Source: Saprospiraceae bacterium
GTDB lineage: Bacteria; Bacteroidota; Bacteroidia; Chitinophagales; Saprospiraceae
Reading direction: 5' to 3'
DNA length: 64,000 nt
Assembly: GCA_020627705.1 (NCBI GenBank)
Contig: JAHDGJ010000001.1
Span: 1 to 64,000 of the forward strand
In this document: positions 45,911 to 54,478 of the stretch, in pieces
Numbering within the stretch: position 1 is the first letter of the stretch
Layout: each line of letters starts with the position of its first letter
Position numbers and translations under genes: made by a program
Notes under the pieces: model-generated
Told to the model about the DNA's origin: nothing
Seen by the model: the letters and a program-made list of their open reading frames with translations, nothing else
Database searches by the model: none

Positions 45911-47608
45911 TTGTCTGAGCGTAAACCGCATATCATAAGTAAAGTCTCTGATTGGCCAATTTATAAATTGAGTCAAAACAGATACGAATTCATCCAAAAT
46001 GTAAATGAGGAGGTTTTACATAGGTTAAGCGACAACCATGGACCTGATTTTGAGTCCTTACTCGAAAAAACAGCCTATTTAGAAAAAATACGTATCAAGA
46101 CCAATGCATGGAAAGTTGATCCTCGAGATGAAAAAAAGTATTGGAACGGTCTTGCCCAGAGTATTAAGTCAAACTCTTTAGCTGAGGATAAAGAAATCCT
46201 TAACAAAGAAATTTTAAAGCGCATCATAAATAGATATTCTGAGGAAATAACAGGAAACTTTAAAATCGGTACGTATCGGTTTGCGGTATCTTTTCTGACT
46301 AAGCTTTTCCGAAGGATTTTAAATACCTTTTGGTCGACAAAAAATAGATTTTACTGGGGAACCAAGCGCCAGCTTTACGATAGGTTGGAATTAGACGGCT
46401 ATATTGAAGAAATGAGGACCCTGTTCTCAAAGGGTACAGTTGTGGTCGTACCAACACATTTTAGCAATTTGGATTCGGTAATGATGGGATATATCCTTGA
46501 TCGCATGACGGGATTGCCCTCTTTCGCCTATGCCGCTGGTCTAAATCTTTTTGACAGTGAGATTTTGGCGTTTTTTATGAATCGATTGGGAGCCTACAGA
46601 GTAGACCGAAGAAAGAAAAATCCGGTTTACTTAGAATGCTTGAAAGGTGTAACTAGACTTTATCTTCAAAATGGCGTGAATAATATATTTTTTCCTGGAG
46701 GTACAAGATCTAGGCAAGGAAGTATAGAGAAAAAACTAAAGTTGGGATTGTTGGGCTCTGTAGTTGAAGCACAACGGGCTAATTTTCAAAAAGGGGATAA
46801 CACAAAGATATTCATAGTGCCAGTCGTAGCTGGTTATCCTTTTGTTTTAGAAGCAAAATCTTTGATCAATCAATTCTTACGAAATTCTGGTAAAGAAAAA
46901 TATATTCATTCTAGAGACGAATTGTCCATCTTAAAAAAAACGATTCGGTTTTTCAAAAAGATCATGAACAACAGTTCTAAAATTCATTTAACCATTGGAG
47001 AACCTATGGATGTCATGGGTAATTTGGTAGATAAGGATGGCAACAGTTTGGACACCAATGGAGAGACCATTGATATAAAGGATTATTTTATCGGTCGAAG
47101 TAAAGTGCTATCCGAAAATGCCCAGAGGGAATCTGTCTATACGAAGATTTTAGGCGAAAAAATATTAGAAAGTTTCATGCGAAATAATCTGGTTCTTGCG
47201 CCTCATCTCATAGCATATCTTGCGTTTCAATACATTGCCCACGAAAAGAAAAAGTTGAGCATATTTAATATTCTAAGCCTTAATAGAAAGGAAGTTTATA
47301 TTCCTTTAGAAGAATTTAAGAGAGTGGTAGCTGAGGCGCAAAATGTTTTATTTTCTTGGGAAGAAGAAAAAGTACTCAAACTTGACAAGGCCATACATTT
47401 ATCTCCAGAGGAGCTTATCATGGAAGGAATTAATACTGTAGGCATCTTTCATCCTCAAAAAACATTGTACATGGATAAACATGGCAATATTAAATCAGAA
47501 GATTTGAAGCTCCTCTATTATTACCACAATAGAATGAGGGGATATGATCTTCAAGAATTTATACAATGGAAAAGCCCTAACGAAAGCCCTATATTGCAGG
47601 AAGTTTAA
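45911..47608 (+). CDS. PlsC-like 1-acyl-glycerol-3-phosphate acyltransferase
   Basis: A 565-residue acyltransferase of the LPLAT/PlsB-PlsC superfamily from a TTG start. The catalytic H-x4-D motif is HFSNLD (about residues 182-187) in VVVVPTHFSNLDSVMM, and the substrate motif FFPGGTRSRQG lies near 260. It is much longer than ordinary PlsC, with an N-terminal region of about 170 residues and a C-terminal extension, which makes it closer to the GPAT-like group seen in Bacteroidota. It would act at the inner face of the membrane in phospholipid synthesis. It follows engB (14 nt) and precedes an exonuclease gene (11 nt). Confidence 0.85.
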   Translation: MSERKPHIISKVSDWPIYKLSQNRYEFIQNVNEEVLHRLSDNHGPDFESLLEKTAYLEKIRIKTNAWKVDPRDEKKYWNGLAQSIKSNSLAEDKEILNKEILKRIINRYSEEITGNFKIGTYRFAVSFLTKLFRRILNTFWSTKNRFYWGTKRQLYDRLELDGYIEEMRTLFSKGTVVVVPTHFSNLDSVMMGYILDRMTGLPSFAYAAGLNLFDSEILAFFMNRLGAYRVDRRKKNPVYLECLKGVTRLYLQNGVNNIFFPGGTRSRQGSIEKKLKLGLLGSVVEAQRANFQKGDNTKIFIVPVVAGYPFVLEAKSLINQFLRNSGKEKYIHSRDELSILKKTIRFFKKIMNNSSKIHLTIGEPMDVMGNLVDKDGNSLDTNGETIDIKDYFIGRSKVLSENAQRESVYTKILGEKILESFMRNNLVLAPHLIAYLAFQYIAHEKKKLSIFNILSLNRKEVYIPLEEFKRVVAEAQNVLFSWEEEKVLKLDKAIHLSPEELIMEGINTVGIFHPQKTLYMDKHGNIKSEDLKLLYYYHNRMRGYDLQEFIQWKSPNESPILQEV

Positions 47609-47619
47609 TAGAGGACGAT

Positions 47620-48165
47620 TTGATATTTATAATTTTTGATTTAGAAGCTACTTGTTGGAGAGGAAGACCACCTAAAGGAATCAACGAAATTATTGAGGTA
47701 GGTGCGGTTAAGGTAAATCAATATGGAGAGGTATTAGGAAGCTTCGAAAGATTTATTCGTCCTTTTGTCAATCCGTTGCTTAGTGGATTTTGTCAAAAAC
47801 TAACTTCAATTCGCCAAAAAGATGTAGATCGAGCTTCCTTTTTCCCAAAAGTTATAGAGGATTTTAAAGATTGGATTTTTGAGGACGATGCTGATTATTT
47901 GCTTTGCAGTTGGGGCTCATTTGACAAACAATTTATAATCAATGATTGTCGATTGCACAAATTAGATACGGATTGGATAATGGATCGATATACCGATCTT
48001 AAAGATCAATACACGAGTATCAAAGGATTAGAGAAGCATAAAGGGCTCAAAGCAGCAGTTAAAATGGAGGGTTTTGAATTTACAGGAGTCCATCACCGAG
48101 CTATATCCGATGCAGAAAATTTGGCTAAAGTATTTATAAAATATGTAGATGAATGGAGATATTAA
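47620..48165 (+). CDS. DEDDh 3'-5' exonuclease (ERI-1/KapD-like)
   Basis: A 181-residue exonuclease of the DnaQ-like superfamily. The first metal motif is IIFDLEATCW (Asp7, Glu9), the second is SWGSFDKQFI, and the third is HHRAISDAENLAKVF. This arrangement and the Thr-Cys-Trp after the first motif fit the ERI-1/KapD branch, which acts on RNA or single-stranded nucleic acid. The TTG start at 47620 is needed to keep the first beta strand. It is the last gene of an engB-acyltransferase-exonuclease run with short spacers. Confidence 0.85.
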   Translation: MIFIIFDLEATCWRGRPPKGINEIIEVGAVKVNQYGEVLGSFERFIRPFVNPLLSGFCQKLTSIRQKDVDRASFFPKVIEDFKDWIFEDDADYLLCSWGSFDKQFIINDCRLHKLDTDWIMDRYTDLKDQYTSIKGLEKHKGLKAAVKMEGFEFTGVHHRAISDAENLAKVFIKYVDEWRY

Positions 48166-48276
48166 TCGAGCTTTAAGATTCGTTTATCGATATTCGTAAC
48201 AGATTGAAACCTTTGACGTCTAATAATTATTAACAGTATTGTATTAACTAGAAACTTTAAAACTTAAATAAACTAA

Positions 48277-48999
48277 ATGAAAAATCTAATATTAAGATCA
48301 CTTTTATTATCAACGTTTGTGTTTGCCTTTGCTTTTACCAATGCACAAAAGGTATTGACTGAAGGATATTTGAAAATGGAAATTACAGATGTTGCTTCTG
48401 ATGACGAGCAGGTAGCTGCAATGCTACAAATGATGAAGGGCTCTCAAACAGAGATACATTTTAAAGATGGTAAGAACCTTTCTTCAATGAATATGATGGG
48501 AGGAATGGTACAAATGAAAACTTTGTACGACAACAAAACGGAGAAAATGAATATGTTGATGGATATGATGGGTCAGAAAATGAACATCGAATCCACCAAA
48601 AAAGAAATGGAAGCTTTAAATGAAGAGCAAGCTGAGCAGTTTGAAGACTTCGAAGTACAATATGACGATAATGATACAAAGGAAATTTTAGGATACAAGT
48701 GCGTAAAAGCAACGATAGTTGATACAAAATCAAAAGATGCTGCTTTCTCCATGTATGTATCCAAAGATGTCAAAGCAGATTCTAAAATGTTGCAGGGAAT
48801 GCAATATTTCGAAATTGATGGTTTCCCACTAGAGTTGGTCGTAAAACAACCTCAAATGACGATGACCATGACGGCTGTTGCCTTAGAAGATAAAATAGAT
48901 GAGTCTGTATTCCAATTGGACGCCTCAGGGTATACGAAGATGACGTTTGAAGAATTCATGGAGAAAATGGGTTCTATGGGAGGCGGAATGGGCTTCTAA
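48277..48999 (+). CDS. DUF4412 family exported protein, Met-rich
   Basis: A 240-residue exported protein with a signal peptide (residues about 1-23, ending NAQ). The body (VLTEGYLKMEITDV, TEIHFKDGKNLSSMNMM, TKEILGYKCVKATIVD, FPLELVVKQPQMTMTMTAVA) matches the DUF4412 pattern of one beta domain with a lipocalin- or LolA-like fold. It is unusually rich in Met (clusters MNMMGGMVQMK, KMNMLMDMMGQKMN and a C-terminal MEKMGSMGGGMGF). Met clusters can bind copper or absorb oxidants, but nothing nearby supports a metal role. It is followed by a clear terminator and seems monocistronic. Confidence 0.7.
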   Translation: MKNLILRSLLLSTFVFAFAFTNAQKVLTEGYLKMEITDVASDDEQVAAMLQMMKGSQTEIHFKDGKNLSSMNMMGGMVQMKTLYDNKTEKMNMLMDMMGQKMNIESTKKEMEALNEEQAEQFEDFEVQYDDNDTKEILGYKCVKATIVDTKSKDAAFSMYVSKDVKADSKMLQGMQYFEIDGFPLELVVKQPQMTMTMTAVALEDKIDESVFQLDASGYTKMTFEEFMEKMGSMGGGMGF

Positions 49000-49002
49000 G
49001 AA

Positions 49003-49056
49003 ATATTTTATCGAAAGTTTGGGGTTGATTGCTTCAAACTTTCGATATTTTTTTGA
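49003..49056 (+). terminator. Terminator after the DUF4412 gene
   Basis: The 12-bp stem ATCGAAAGTTTG pairs with CAAACTTTCGAT around a 12-nt loop and is followed by ATTTTTTTG. It starts within 5 nt of the stop codon. Confidence 0.9.
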
Positions 49057-49120
49057 TTTTAAGTAACTTTTCTTGAAAGGGTTGCGTTGTACTACTAACC
49101 ACTATTATTGCTGATCTACT

Positions 49121-49333
49121 ATGAAAACAACTCGTAAACTACTTTCTTATTCTTTAATCGCCCTCAGTATTTTAAGCTTTTTATACTTAAACATCATTGG
49201 AGTAGGAGACACCTCCGAATTCTCAATAAGCAGTATAAACGCATATAACGAAGCCGAATCAAATTCATTTCAAGAGCTCCGAGCTGTAGGAGCAATTTTT
49301 GAGCGAATTGTGGAAATTGTTACGCTCAAATAA
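49121..49333 (+). CDS. Small 70-residue membrane-anchored or exported hypothetical protein
   Basis: Not recognised. The sequence has a basic N-terminus (MKTTRKLLSY), one hydrophobic segment (residues 9-28, SYSLIALSILSFLYLNIIGV) and a polar tail of about 40 residues (ELRAVGAIFERIVEIVTLK at the end is amphipathic). It could be an exported peptide or a single-span membrane protein. It overlaps the 3' end of convergent fmt by 8 nt. No strong promoter is visible in the 65-nt gap after the DUF4412 terminator. Confidence 0.5.
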   Translation: MKTTRKLLSYSLIALSILSFLYLNIIGVGDTSEFSISSINAYNEAESNSFQELRAVGAIFERIVEIVTLK

Positions 49334-50252
49334 GAAGCTGACTTCCATTTAAAAAGTCTTTCGCGTCCATTGCTTTTTTGCCCTCTACTTTAAGTTTCAA
49401 TACTTCTATGGAACCATCTGTGGTACAATAGTTTATGTAAGATTTATTGTCAGTTACCAAAGTGCCAGGAAAGTAATTGAATTTCTTATCTGAGATTTTG
49501 GCTTCAATTATTTTGGTCTCTTTATGCATCAAATGTGTCCATGCTAAAGGAAACGGATTTAATCCTCGAATTTGATTGTAGACTTCTTTGGAGGTTTTCA
49601 TAAAATCAATCTTACAGTTAAACCGATTTAGTTTGGGTGCATGGCTAACTAAAGTTTCCTTTTGAGTATGAAGCGTTACCTCATTCTTTTCAATTGCTTT
49701 CACAGTTTTTAGTACTACTCCAGCCCCCAGGGTTTTCAATTTGTTGTAGATCATCCCTGTATTGTCGGCAGGATCAATTTTTATCTTTTCTTGAAACAAA
49801 AGATCTCCTGTATCAATTTTGTGTTGCAATTTGAAACTTGTCACACCGGTTTCTGTTTCTCCATTTATTACTGCCCAATGAATGGGTGCAGCGCCGCGAT
49901 ATTTAGGCAGCAATGAGCCATGTAAATTGTAGGTCCCAAAATGAGGCATATCCCAAACGATTTTTGGCAACATTCTAAACGCTACCACTATTTGTAAATT
50001 TGCCTGTAAATGCTTCAAGTCTTCAACAAATGATTTAGATTTTAGATTGGTAGGTTGTAAAATATTTAGGCCAAGTTCTACTGCCGCTTTTTTAACTTCC
50101 GATTGCATAATTTTTTTTCCTCCTCTTCCTCCAAATTTATCTGTAGCCGTGATAACTCCAACTATATTGTAACCGTTTTTATGAAGTATACGTAAAGAAT
50201 CAACCGCAAAATCAGGAGTGCCCATAAATATGATTCGTAAGTCGTTTTTCAT
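49326..50252 (-). CDS. fmt: Methionyl-tRNA formyltransferase
   Basis: Formylates initiator Met-tRNA using 10-formyl-tetrahydrofolate. At 308 residues it is full length. The N-terminal domain includes MGTPDFAVDSLRIL and the catalytic NLHGSLLPKYRGAAPIHWAV (around residue 110) with ETGVTSFKLQHKIDTGDLL. The C-terminal domain (about 205 onward, YNQIRGLNPFPLAWT) binds tRNA. Convergent with the small gene at 49121 (8-nt overlap). No def gene is adjacent. Confidence 0.96.
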   Translation of the reverse strand: MKNDLRIIFMGTPDFAVDSLRILHKNGYNIVGVITATDKFGGRGGKKIMQSEVKKAAVELGLNILQPTNLKSKSFVEDLKHLQANLQIVVAFRMLPKIVWDMPHFGTYNLHGSLLPKYRGAAPIHWAVINGETETGVTSFKLQHKIDTGDLLFQEKIKIDPADNTGMIYNKLKTLGAGVVLKTVKAIEKNEVTLHTQKETLVSHAPKLNRFNCKIDFMKTSKEVYNQIRGLNPFPLAWTHLMHKETKIIEAKISDKKFNYFPGTLVTDNKSYINYCTTDGSIEVLKLKVEGKKAMDAKDFLNGSQLLI

Positions 50253-50300
50253 ATTAGAATTAACTTTAATGTAAAAGTAACTATTGAGGATATTTTACAC

Positions 50301-50329
50301 TTGTTAATCGAGTTACTAATGTAGTTTTG
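50301..50329 (+). promoter_or_regulatory. Promoter of the OmpA-family gene
   Basis: TTG (50301-50303), an 18-nt spacer and TAGTTTTG (50322-50329) fit the Bacteroidota consensus. The predicted transcript start is about 30 nt upstream of the ATG at 50368. Confidence 0.6.
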
Positions 50330-50367
50330 TTGGTCTAAATTGTATAACAATTATTAAATATTAATTA

Positions 50368-52188
50368 ATGAGAACCCTTCTGCTTGGCCTTGTATTATTT
50401 CTAAACCTGACTCTAGGTGCGCAAAATTCCGTTCAGATTGATGGATATGTTTATGAAAGTGGGAACAGAGGATTTTTACAAAACATACTCATAGAGGTAT
50501 TTGATCAATATTCCGATACCTTGGTTGGAAGAGCTAATTCTGACGTCAATGGATATTTTACCCTTCCCGTTTCAATAGATCAAAAATTTACATTAAAAGC
50601 ATCGCACGAATATTTTTATGAAAAATCAATTGCCATTGAAAGCATTGGCAAAGGTGAAGGCGATAAGATTTTTGTTAAGTTGGAGTTGAATCGTTCTCCT
50701 GGGTATCTGTTCGAGATTACGATGTCTGAAGAACGAGAAGACAATTCTACTCCGGTAGATGCTATCAAAAGTTCTAAAATTGAAGTGTATAACAATACAA
50801 CAAAAGAACTTGTCCTAAAGCTGGATGATTATTTAAATCCAGATTTTAAAGTACATCTTAAAAAGGGGAATCACTACACTTTGATGATTCGTAAAAATGG
50901 CTTCTTAACCAAACGAATGGAGGCTTTCGTCGATGTGAAAGGCTGCATCTTGTGCTTTGAAGGAATAGGTGAAGTGAGACCAGGAGTTACAGATAATCTG
51001 ACAGAAAAAAATTCCTTTGGTACGCTTCTAGCCAATGTGGAGCTGGAGCGGGTTTATCCTGGCAAAGAGATTAAAGTCAATACGATTTATTATGCTCCGG
51101 GCACCCACGAGTTGTCTTCTACTGCCAAGCTAGAATTGGATAGACTAGAGCTTTTTATGATGGATAATCCTAACCTGATTATCGAATTGGGTTCTCATAC
51201 AGATGCCAGGGGAAATATCAAAGACAATACCGCCTTATCTCAAAAGAGAGCGGATACTGCAGTAGATTATATTTTGCGTAACGGAAACATTGATCAATCA
51301 AGACTAGTGGCTAAAGGTTATGGTTTTTCCAATATTTTGAATCATTGCAAACCGGGAGTAAAATGTACTAAAGAGGAGCATGGAGTAAATAGGCGCACCG
51401 AATTGAAATTGATTGGAGTGTTGAATGAAAATGGCTTTGTTGAAAAATCGTTGGCGTCCATGAAACAAATCGAACATATGGATGAATTGCTTGCAGAGAT
51501 AGAAAAAGAAGGAACGATAGCGGTACCAAGTGATCGCGAAGTCAAAAAGAATGAGGATTTGTCTCGAAGAGAAGTAAATAAAATCAATGAAGAATTTGAA
51601 AACGAATCAAAGAATATCCGGTCTGCTGTAAAAGAAACGGTTAAAGAGATTGTTGGAGATACTGAAGAACGCGTCATGTTGCAAGTAGACCATCAAGAGG
51701 ACTTTGATAAAGCAGTTGATTCCAAAGAATCTATCGAAGAATTGGTGGATGAAAGTTCTATCTCTAATGAAATGACTACTCCTTCAAACGAAATGACAGA
51801 TAATGAAGAACTTCTCGAGGAGGAAATTGTAAATAAAGAAATCGCCAATACTTCCGAAGTAATTCTAGAAGACAAGAGAGTAGATACCATGATCGACGAA
51901 AAGAATGAAGTGAGTAGAAAGGTAGAACTGGATAGTAAATACGAAATAATTAGCGGAGATGAAAATTGGATGAAAGGGCATAAAATAGTTGTTTTTGAAT
52001 CGAAAGAAGAGTTGCCAGAATCACATGAGATTTATAAAAGATTCAAAAAGTTCAAAACCCTTAAGTCTCCTATTTCAAATAAAATACTCTACATCATAGG
52101 GGATTTTCCTTCAGAAAAACTAGCTAAGAATTATTTAGAATCAAAAATTAGAAAGGAATACTCTGGGGCTTATTTAATAGCTTTTTAG
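50368..52188 (+). CDS. OmpA-family peptidoglycan-binding protein with acidic linker and SPOR-like end
   Basis: A 606-residue envelope protein with a signal peptide (residues 1-18). Domain order: an N-terminal carboxypeptidase-regulatory-like (Ig) domain (about 22-110, IDGYVYESGNRGFLQNILIE); a second beta domain (about 125-205); an OmpA-like domain (about 237-350) with NTIYYAPGTHELSSTAK, ELGSHTDARG (peptidoglycan contact) and VNRRTELKL; a very acidic region (about 360-530); and a C-terminal SPOR-like stretch (YIIGDFPSEKLAKNYLESKI). It probably tethers the outer membrane to peptidoglycan, and SPOR-like domains can bind denuded glycan strands. It has its own promoter and ends 2 nt before the convergent DUF5683 gene. 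Confidence 0.85.
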   Translation: MRTLLLGLVLFLNLTLGAQNSVQIDGYVYESGNRGFLQNILIEVFDQYSDTLVGRANSDVNGYFTLPVSIDQKFTLKASHEYFYEKSIAIESIGKGEGDKIFVKLELNRSPGYLFEITMSEEREDNSTPVDAIKSSKIEVYNNTTKELVLKLDDYLNPDFKVHLKKGNHYTLMIRKNGFLTKRMEAFVDVKGCILCFEGIGEVRPGVTDNLTEKNSFGTLLANVELERVYPGKEIKVNTIYYAPGTHELSSTAKLELDRLELFMMDNPNLIIELGSHTDARGNIKDNTALSQKRADTAVDYILRNGNIDQSRLVAKGYGFSNILNHCKPGVKCTKEEHGVNRRTELKLIGVLNENGFVEKSLASMKQIEHMDELLAEIEKEGTIAVPSDREVKKNEDLSRREVNKINEEFENESKNIRSAVKETVKEIVGDTEERVMLQVDHQEDFDKAVDSKESIEELVDESSISNEMTTPSNEMTDNEELLEEEIVNKEIANTSEVILEDKRVDTMIDEKNEVSRKVELDSKYEIISGDENWMKGHKIVVFESKEELPESHEIYKRFKKFKTLKSPISNKILYIIGDFPSEKLAKNYLESKIRKEYSGAYLIAF

Positions 52189-52190
52189 CG

Positions 52191-52784
52191 TCAATTTATA
52201 TGGTATATAAATCCGATGGTTGGGATCGGGGCTGCATTGGGTATCATTATTTGTTCTGGCTTAATCCTAAAACTTAAGTCATCACTGACATCAAATTCTA
52301 ACAAATGTGCGTTTACAAAAGCTTCTAGACTGACCACTACATGAGCTAAGCTCCAATAAACCCATGACCATTCCATTAATTTTCTAGCCGCATCGCGGTC
52401 GGGTTTTATTTGAAAAGGACTCATATAGTTGATGTCACAATTAATGCTTTCACCGGCCAATAAGGTTCTCCATTTTCTATCGAGTCTTCTGAAATTATTG
52501 GTTTGATGTACTATGTTATAGATGAATGCCCCTTCAATACCTAAGGCAATCGGTACCTTCCACCATTTTTTATTATACGCTTGCCCTGCACCTGGAAGTA
52601 CCAATGAAAATAAAGCAGCCTTTCCTGGCTTGCCTTCGAATAAATCAATGAGAGTTCTCTTGCTATATTGCTCAGAAGTCGCTGATGTATCTGCTTTGAT
52701 CAGCGCATCCTCTTCTCTTTGGATTTGAGAATAAATGTTTGTGGCGAATACGCAAAGCAGAAATATGCAAAGAGTCCTAATCAT
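52191..52784 (-). CDS. DUF5683 domain protein
   Basis: A 197-residue exported protein with a signal peptide (residues about 1-19). The conserved DUF5683 core is PGKAALFSLVLPGAGQAYNKKWWKVP followed by a hydrophobic GIEGAFIYNIVHQTN segment and a second half with WSYVYWSLAHVVVSLEAFV-like WSWVYWSLAHVVVSLEAFV, which may be one or two membrane segments. Function unknown. In many Bacteroidota it directly follows parA-parB, as here (4 nt after parB), so it may be linked to the segregation operon or to cell-envelope growth. It is convergent with the OmpA-family gene. Confidence 0.85.
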   Translation of the reverse strand: MIRTLCIFLLCVFATNIYSQIQREEDALIKADTSATSEQYSKRTLIDLFEGKPGKAALFSLVLPGAGQAYNKKWWKVPIALGIEGAFIYNIVHQTNNFRRLDRKWRTLLAGESINCDINYMSPFQIKPDRDAARKLMEWSWVYWSLAHVVVSLEAFVNAHLLEFDVSDDLSFRIKPEQIMIPNAAPIPTIGFIYHIN

Positions 52785-52788
52785 ATTA

Positions 52789-53670
52789 TTACTCTTTAAG
52801 GACGTCTAAAATGTAATTTAGTTCTGAATCGTTCGAAAATGGTATAACTATCTTTCCTTTTCCAGCCTTGGACCGTTCAATCCGCACTGAAGTTCCAAAT
52901 TGCCCTTTCATTTCTTTTTGTATAATCAACAATTCTGTGGGCAGTTGTGCACCCCCTAAGGATTTTTTGGATGTTGATTTTTTCTGGGTCCAAGAGCTGT
53001 AAAGAGATTCGGTTTGTCTTACAGATAGCTTACCATTAATTATTTTATCGAATAATGTGAGTTGCAAGGCAATGTCATCGGTACCTGCCAAGACCCGTGC
53101 ATGTCCCATAGAAATACTTTTGGATTTAAGTGCTTCTTGAATTTCTGGAGGAAGTTTCAATAGTCGAAGATAATTGGATACCGTACTTCTTTTTTTTGCA
53201 ACACGCTGAGCTAGATTTTCATGACTTAGATTACATTCTTCGACAAGTCTTTGCAATGCAAAAGCAACTTCTAAAGCATTTAAATCCTCTCGCTGAATAT
53301 TTTCTATAAGAGCCATTTCAAGGAGCTCTTGATCATTGACCTTACGGATGTATACTGGAACCTCAGTTAATCCTGCCAGTTTTGATGCTCTATATCTCCT
53401 TTCACCTGAGATAAGTTGATACTTACCTGAAGCAATTTTTCTAACCGTTAAGGGTTGAATAATCCCATGTGTTTTGATGGAGTCAGCCAATTCTTCAATA
53501 GCTTCTTCATCAAACTGCTTTCTGGGTTGTGATAGGTTTACCTCAATTTGAGATAGCAGGATTTTGTTTGATTCAAGGTTTTGATTTGCCTTTTCGGATG
53601 ACTCATTTTTGGAATCAATGTTAGATAAAAGCGCTCGAATTCCTTTACTGATGTCTTTTTTCTTAGCCAT
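52789..53670 (-). CDS. parB: ParB-type chromosome partitioning protein
   Basis: DNA-binding, CTP-dependent clamp protein that loads at parS near the origin and works with ParA and SMC. The 293 residues show an N-terminal ParA-contact segment (KKKDISKGIRALLSNI), the CTP-binding motif SGERRYRASKLAG, the helix-turn-helix region (ENIQREDLNALEVAFALQRL, then KRSTVSNYLRLLKLPPEIQ) and the C-terminal dimerisation part. It follows parA by 13 nt. No parS (inverted repeat around CACGTG) was found by eye in the window. Confidence 0.95.
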   Translation of the reverse strand: MAKKKDISKGIRALLSNIDSKNESSEKANQNLESNKILLSQIEVNLSQPRKQFDEEAIEELADSIKTHGIIQPLTVRKIASGKYQLISGERRYRASKLAGLTEVPVYIRKVNDQELLEMALIENIQREDLNALEVAFALQRLVEECNLSHENLAQRVAKKRSTVSNYLRLLKLPPEIQEALKSKSISMGHARVLAGTDDIALQLTLFDKIINGKLSVRQTESLYSSWTQKKSTSKKSLGGAQLPTELLIIQKEMKGQFGTSVRIERSKAGKGKIVIPFSNDSELNYILDVLKE

Positions 53671-53683
53671 TATTCAATTTTAG

Positions 53684-54478
53684 TTAAAAGGGCAATTTTT
53701 CTTTTAGTTCGTCATCGTTGTTAAGAACCAAAATTTCGTAGGCGAGGTTTAGGAAATTAGCACTTCCTTTCGAAGAGGAATCGTAGTGAATTACAGGTAA
53801 ACCAACGCTTGGGGCTTCGCCAATTTTGGAATTACGATGAATGATCGTCTCAAAAACCTTGTCCTTTATCATTGATCTTAATTCATCAATTACCATATTA
53901 GCCATTCGTAATCTTTTATCATACATTGATAAAACGATTCCTTCTATGGTAAGATTTGGGTTTAGATTTTCTTGAACCAGTTTTATAGTATCCTTTAGTT
54001 TTCCTAATCCTTCTAAACTATAAATTTCGCATTGCACAGGAATAATAACAGAATCTGCAGCGCATAAGGCATTTATAGTAATTAAACCAAGTGAGGGTAA
54101 ACAATCAATGATTATATAGTCGTAGTCTTCTTTCACTTCATCCAAAATCTGTTTTAATTGAAACTCTCTACGAGAGACATTAACCAATTCGATTTCTGCG
54201 CCAACTAAATCAATGGAAGAAGGCAAGACATCAAGCTTGTCAATCCCAGATTCTATAATCACGTCTTTTGGGCTATTGCCATCTATCAGACAACTATATA
54301 AATCATGACCACTAAAATCTTTTTTATGCCCTAACCCTGAAGTTGCGTTTGCTTGAGAATCGCAATCAATCAGAAGTACTCTTTTTTCTAATATCGATAA
54401 TGCCGCTGCGACATTAATAGAAGTTGTCGTTTTGCCAACGCCACCTTTTTGATTTGCAATTGCAATTATTTTACCCAT
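53684..54478 (-). CDS. parA: ParA-type chromosome partitioning ATPase
   Basis: Deviant Walker-type ATPase that drives chromosome segregation together with ParB. The 264 residues open with GKIIAIANQKGGVGKTTTSI (P-loop KGGVGKT at 11-17), followed by LLIDCDSQANATSGLG and YIIIDCLPSLGLITINALCA. The size and motifs match the Soj-like chromosomal ParA. Its start abuts the stop of the upstream UlaG-like hydrolase gene, and parB follows, making a run of at least four genes: hydrolase, parA, parB, DUF5683. Confidence 0.96.
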   Translation of the reverse strand: MGKIIAIANQKGGVGKTTTSINVAAALSILEKRVLLIDCDSQANATSGLGHKKDFSGHDLYSCLIDGNSPKDVIIESGIDKLDVLPSSIDLVGAEIELVNVSRREFQLKQILDEVKEDYDYIIIDCLPSLGLITINALCAADSVIIPVQCEIYSLEGLGKLKDTIKLVQENLNPNLTIEGIVLSMYDKRLRMANMVIDELRSMIKDKVFETIIHRNSKIGEAPSVGLPVIHYDSSSKGSANFLNLAYEILVLNNDDELKEKLPF

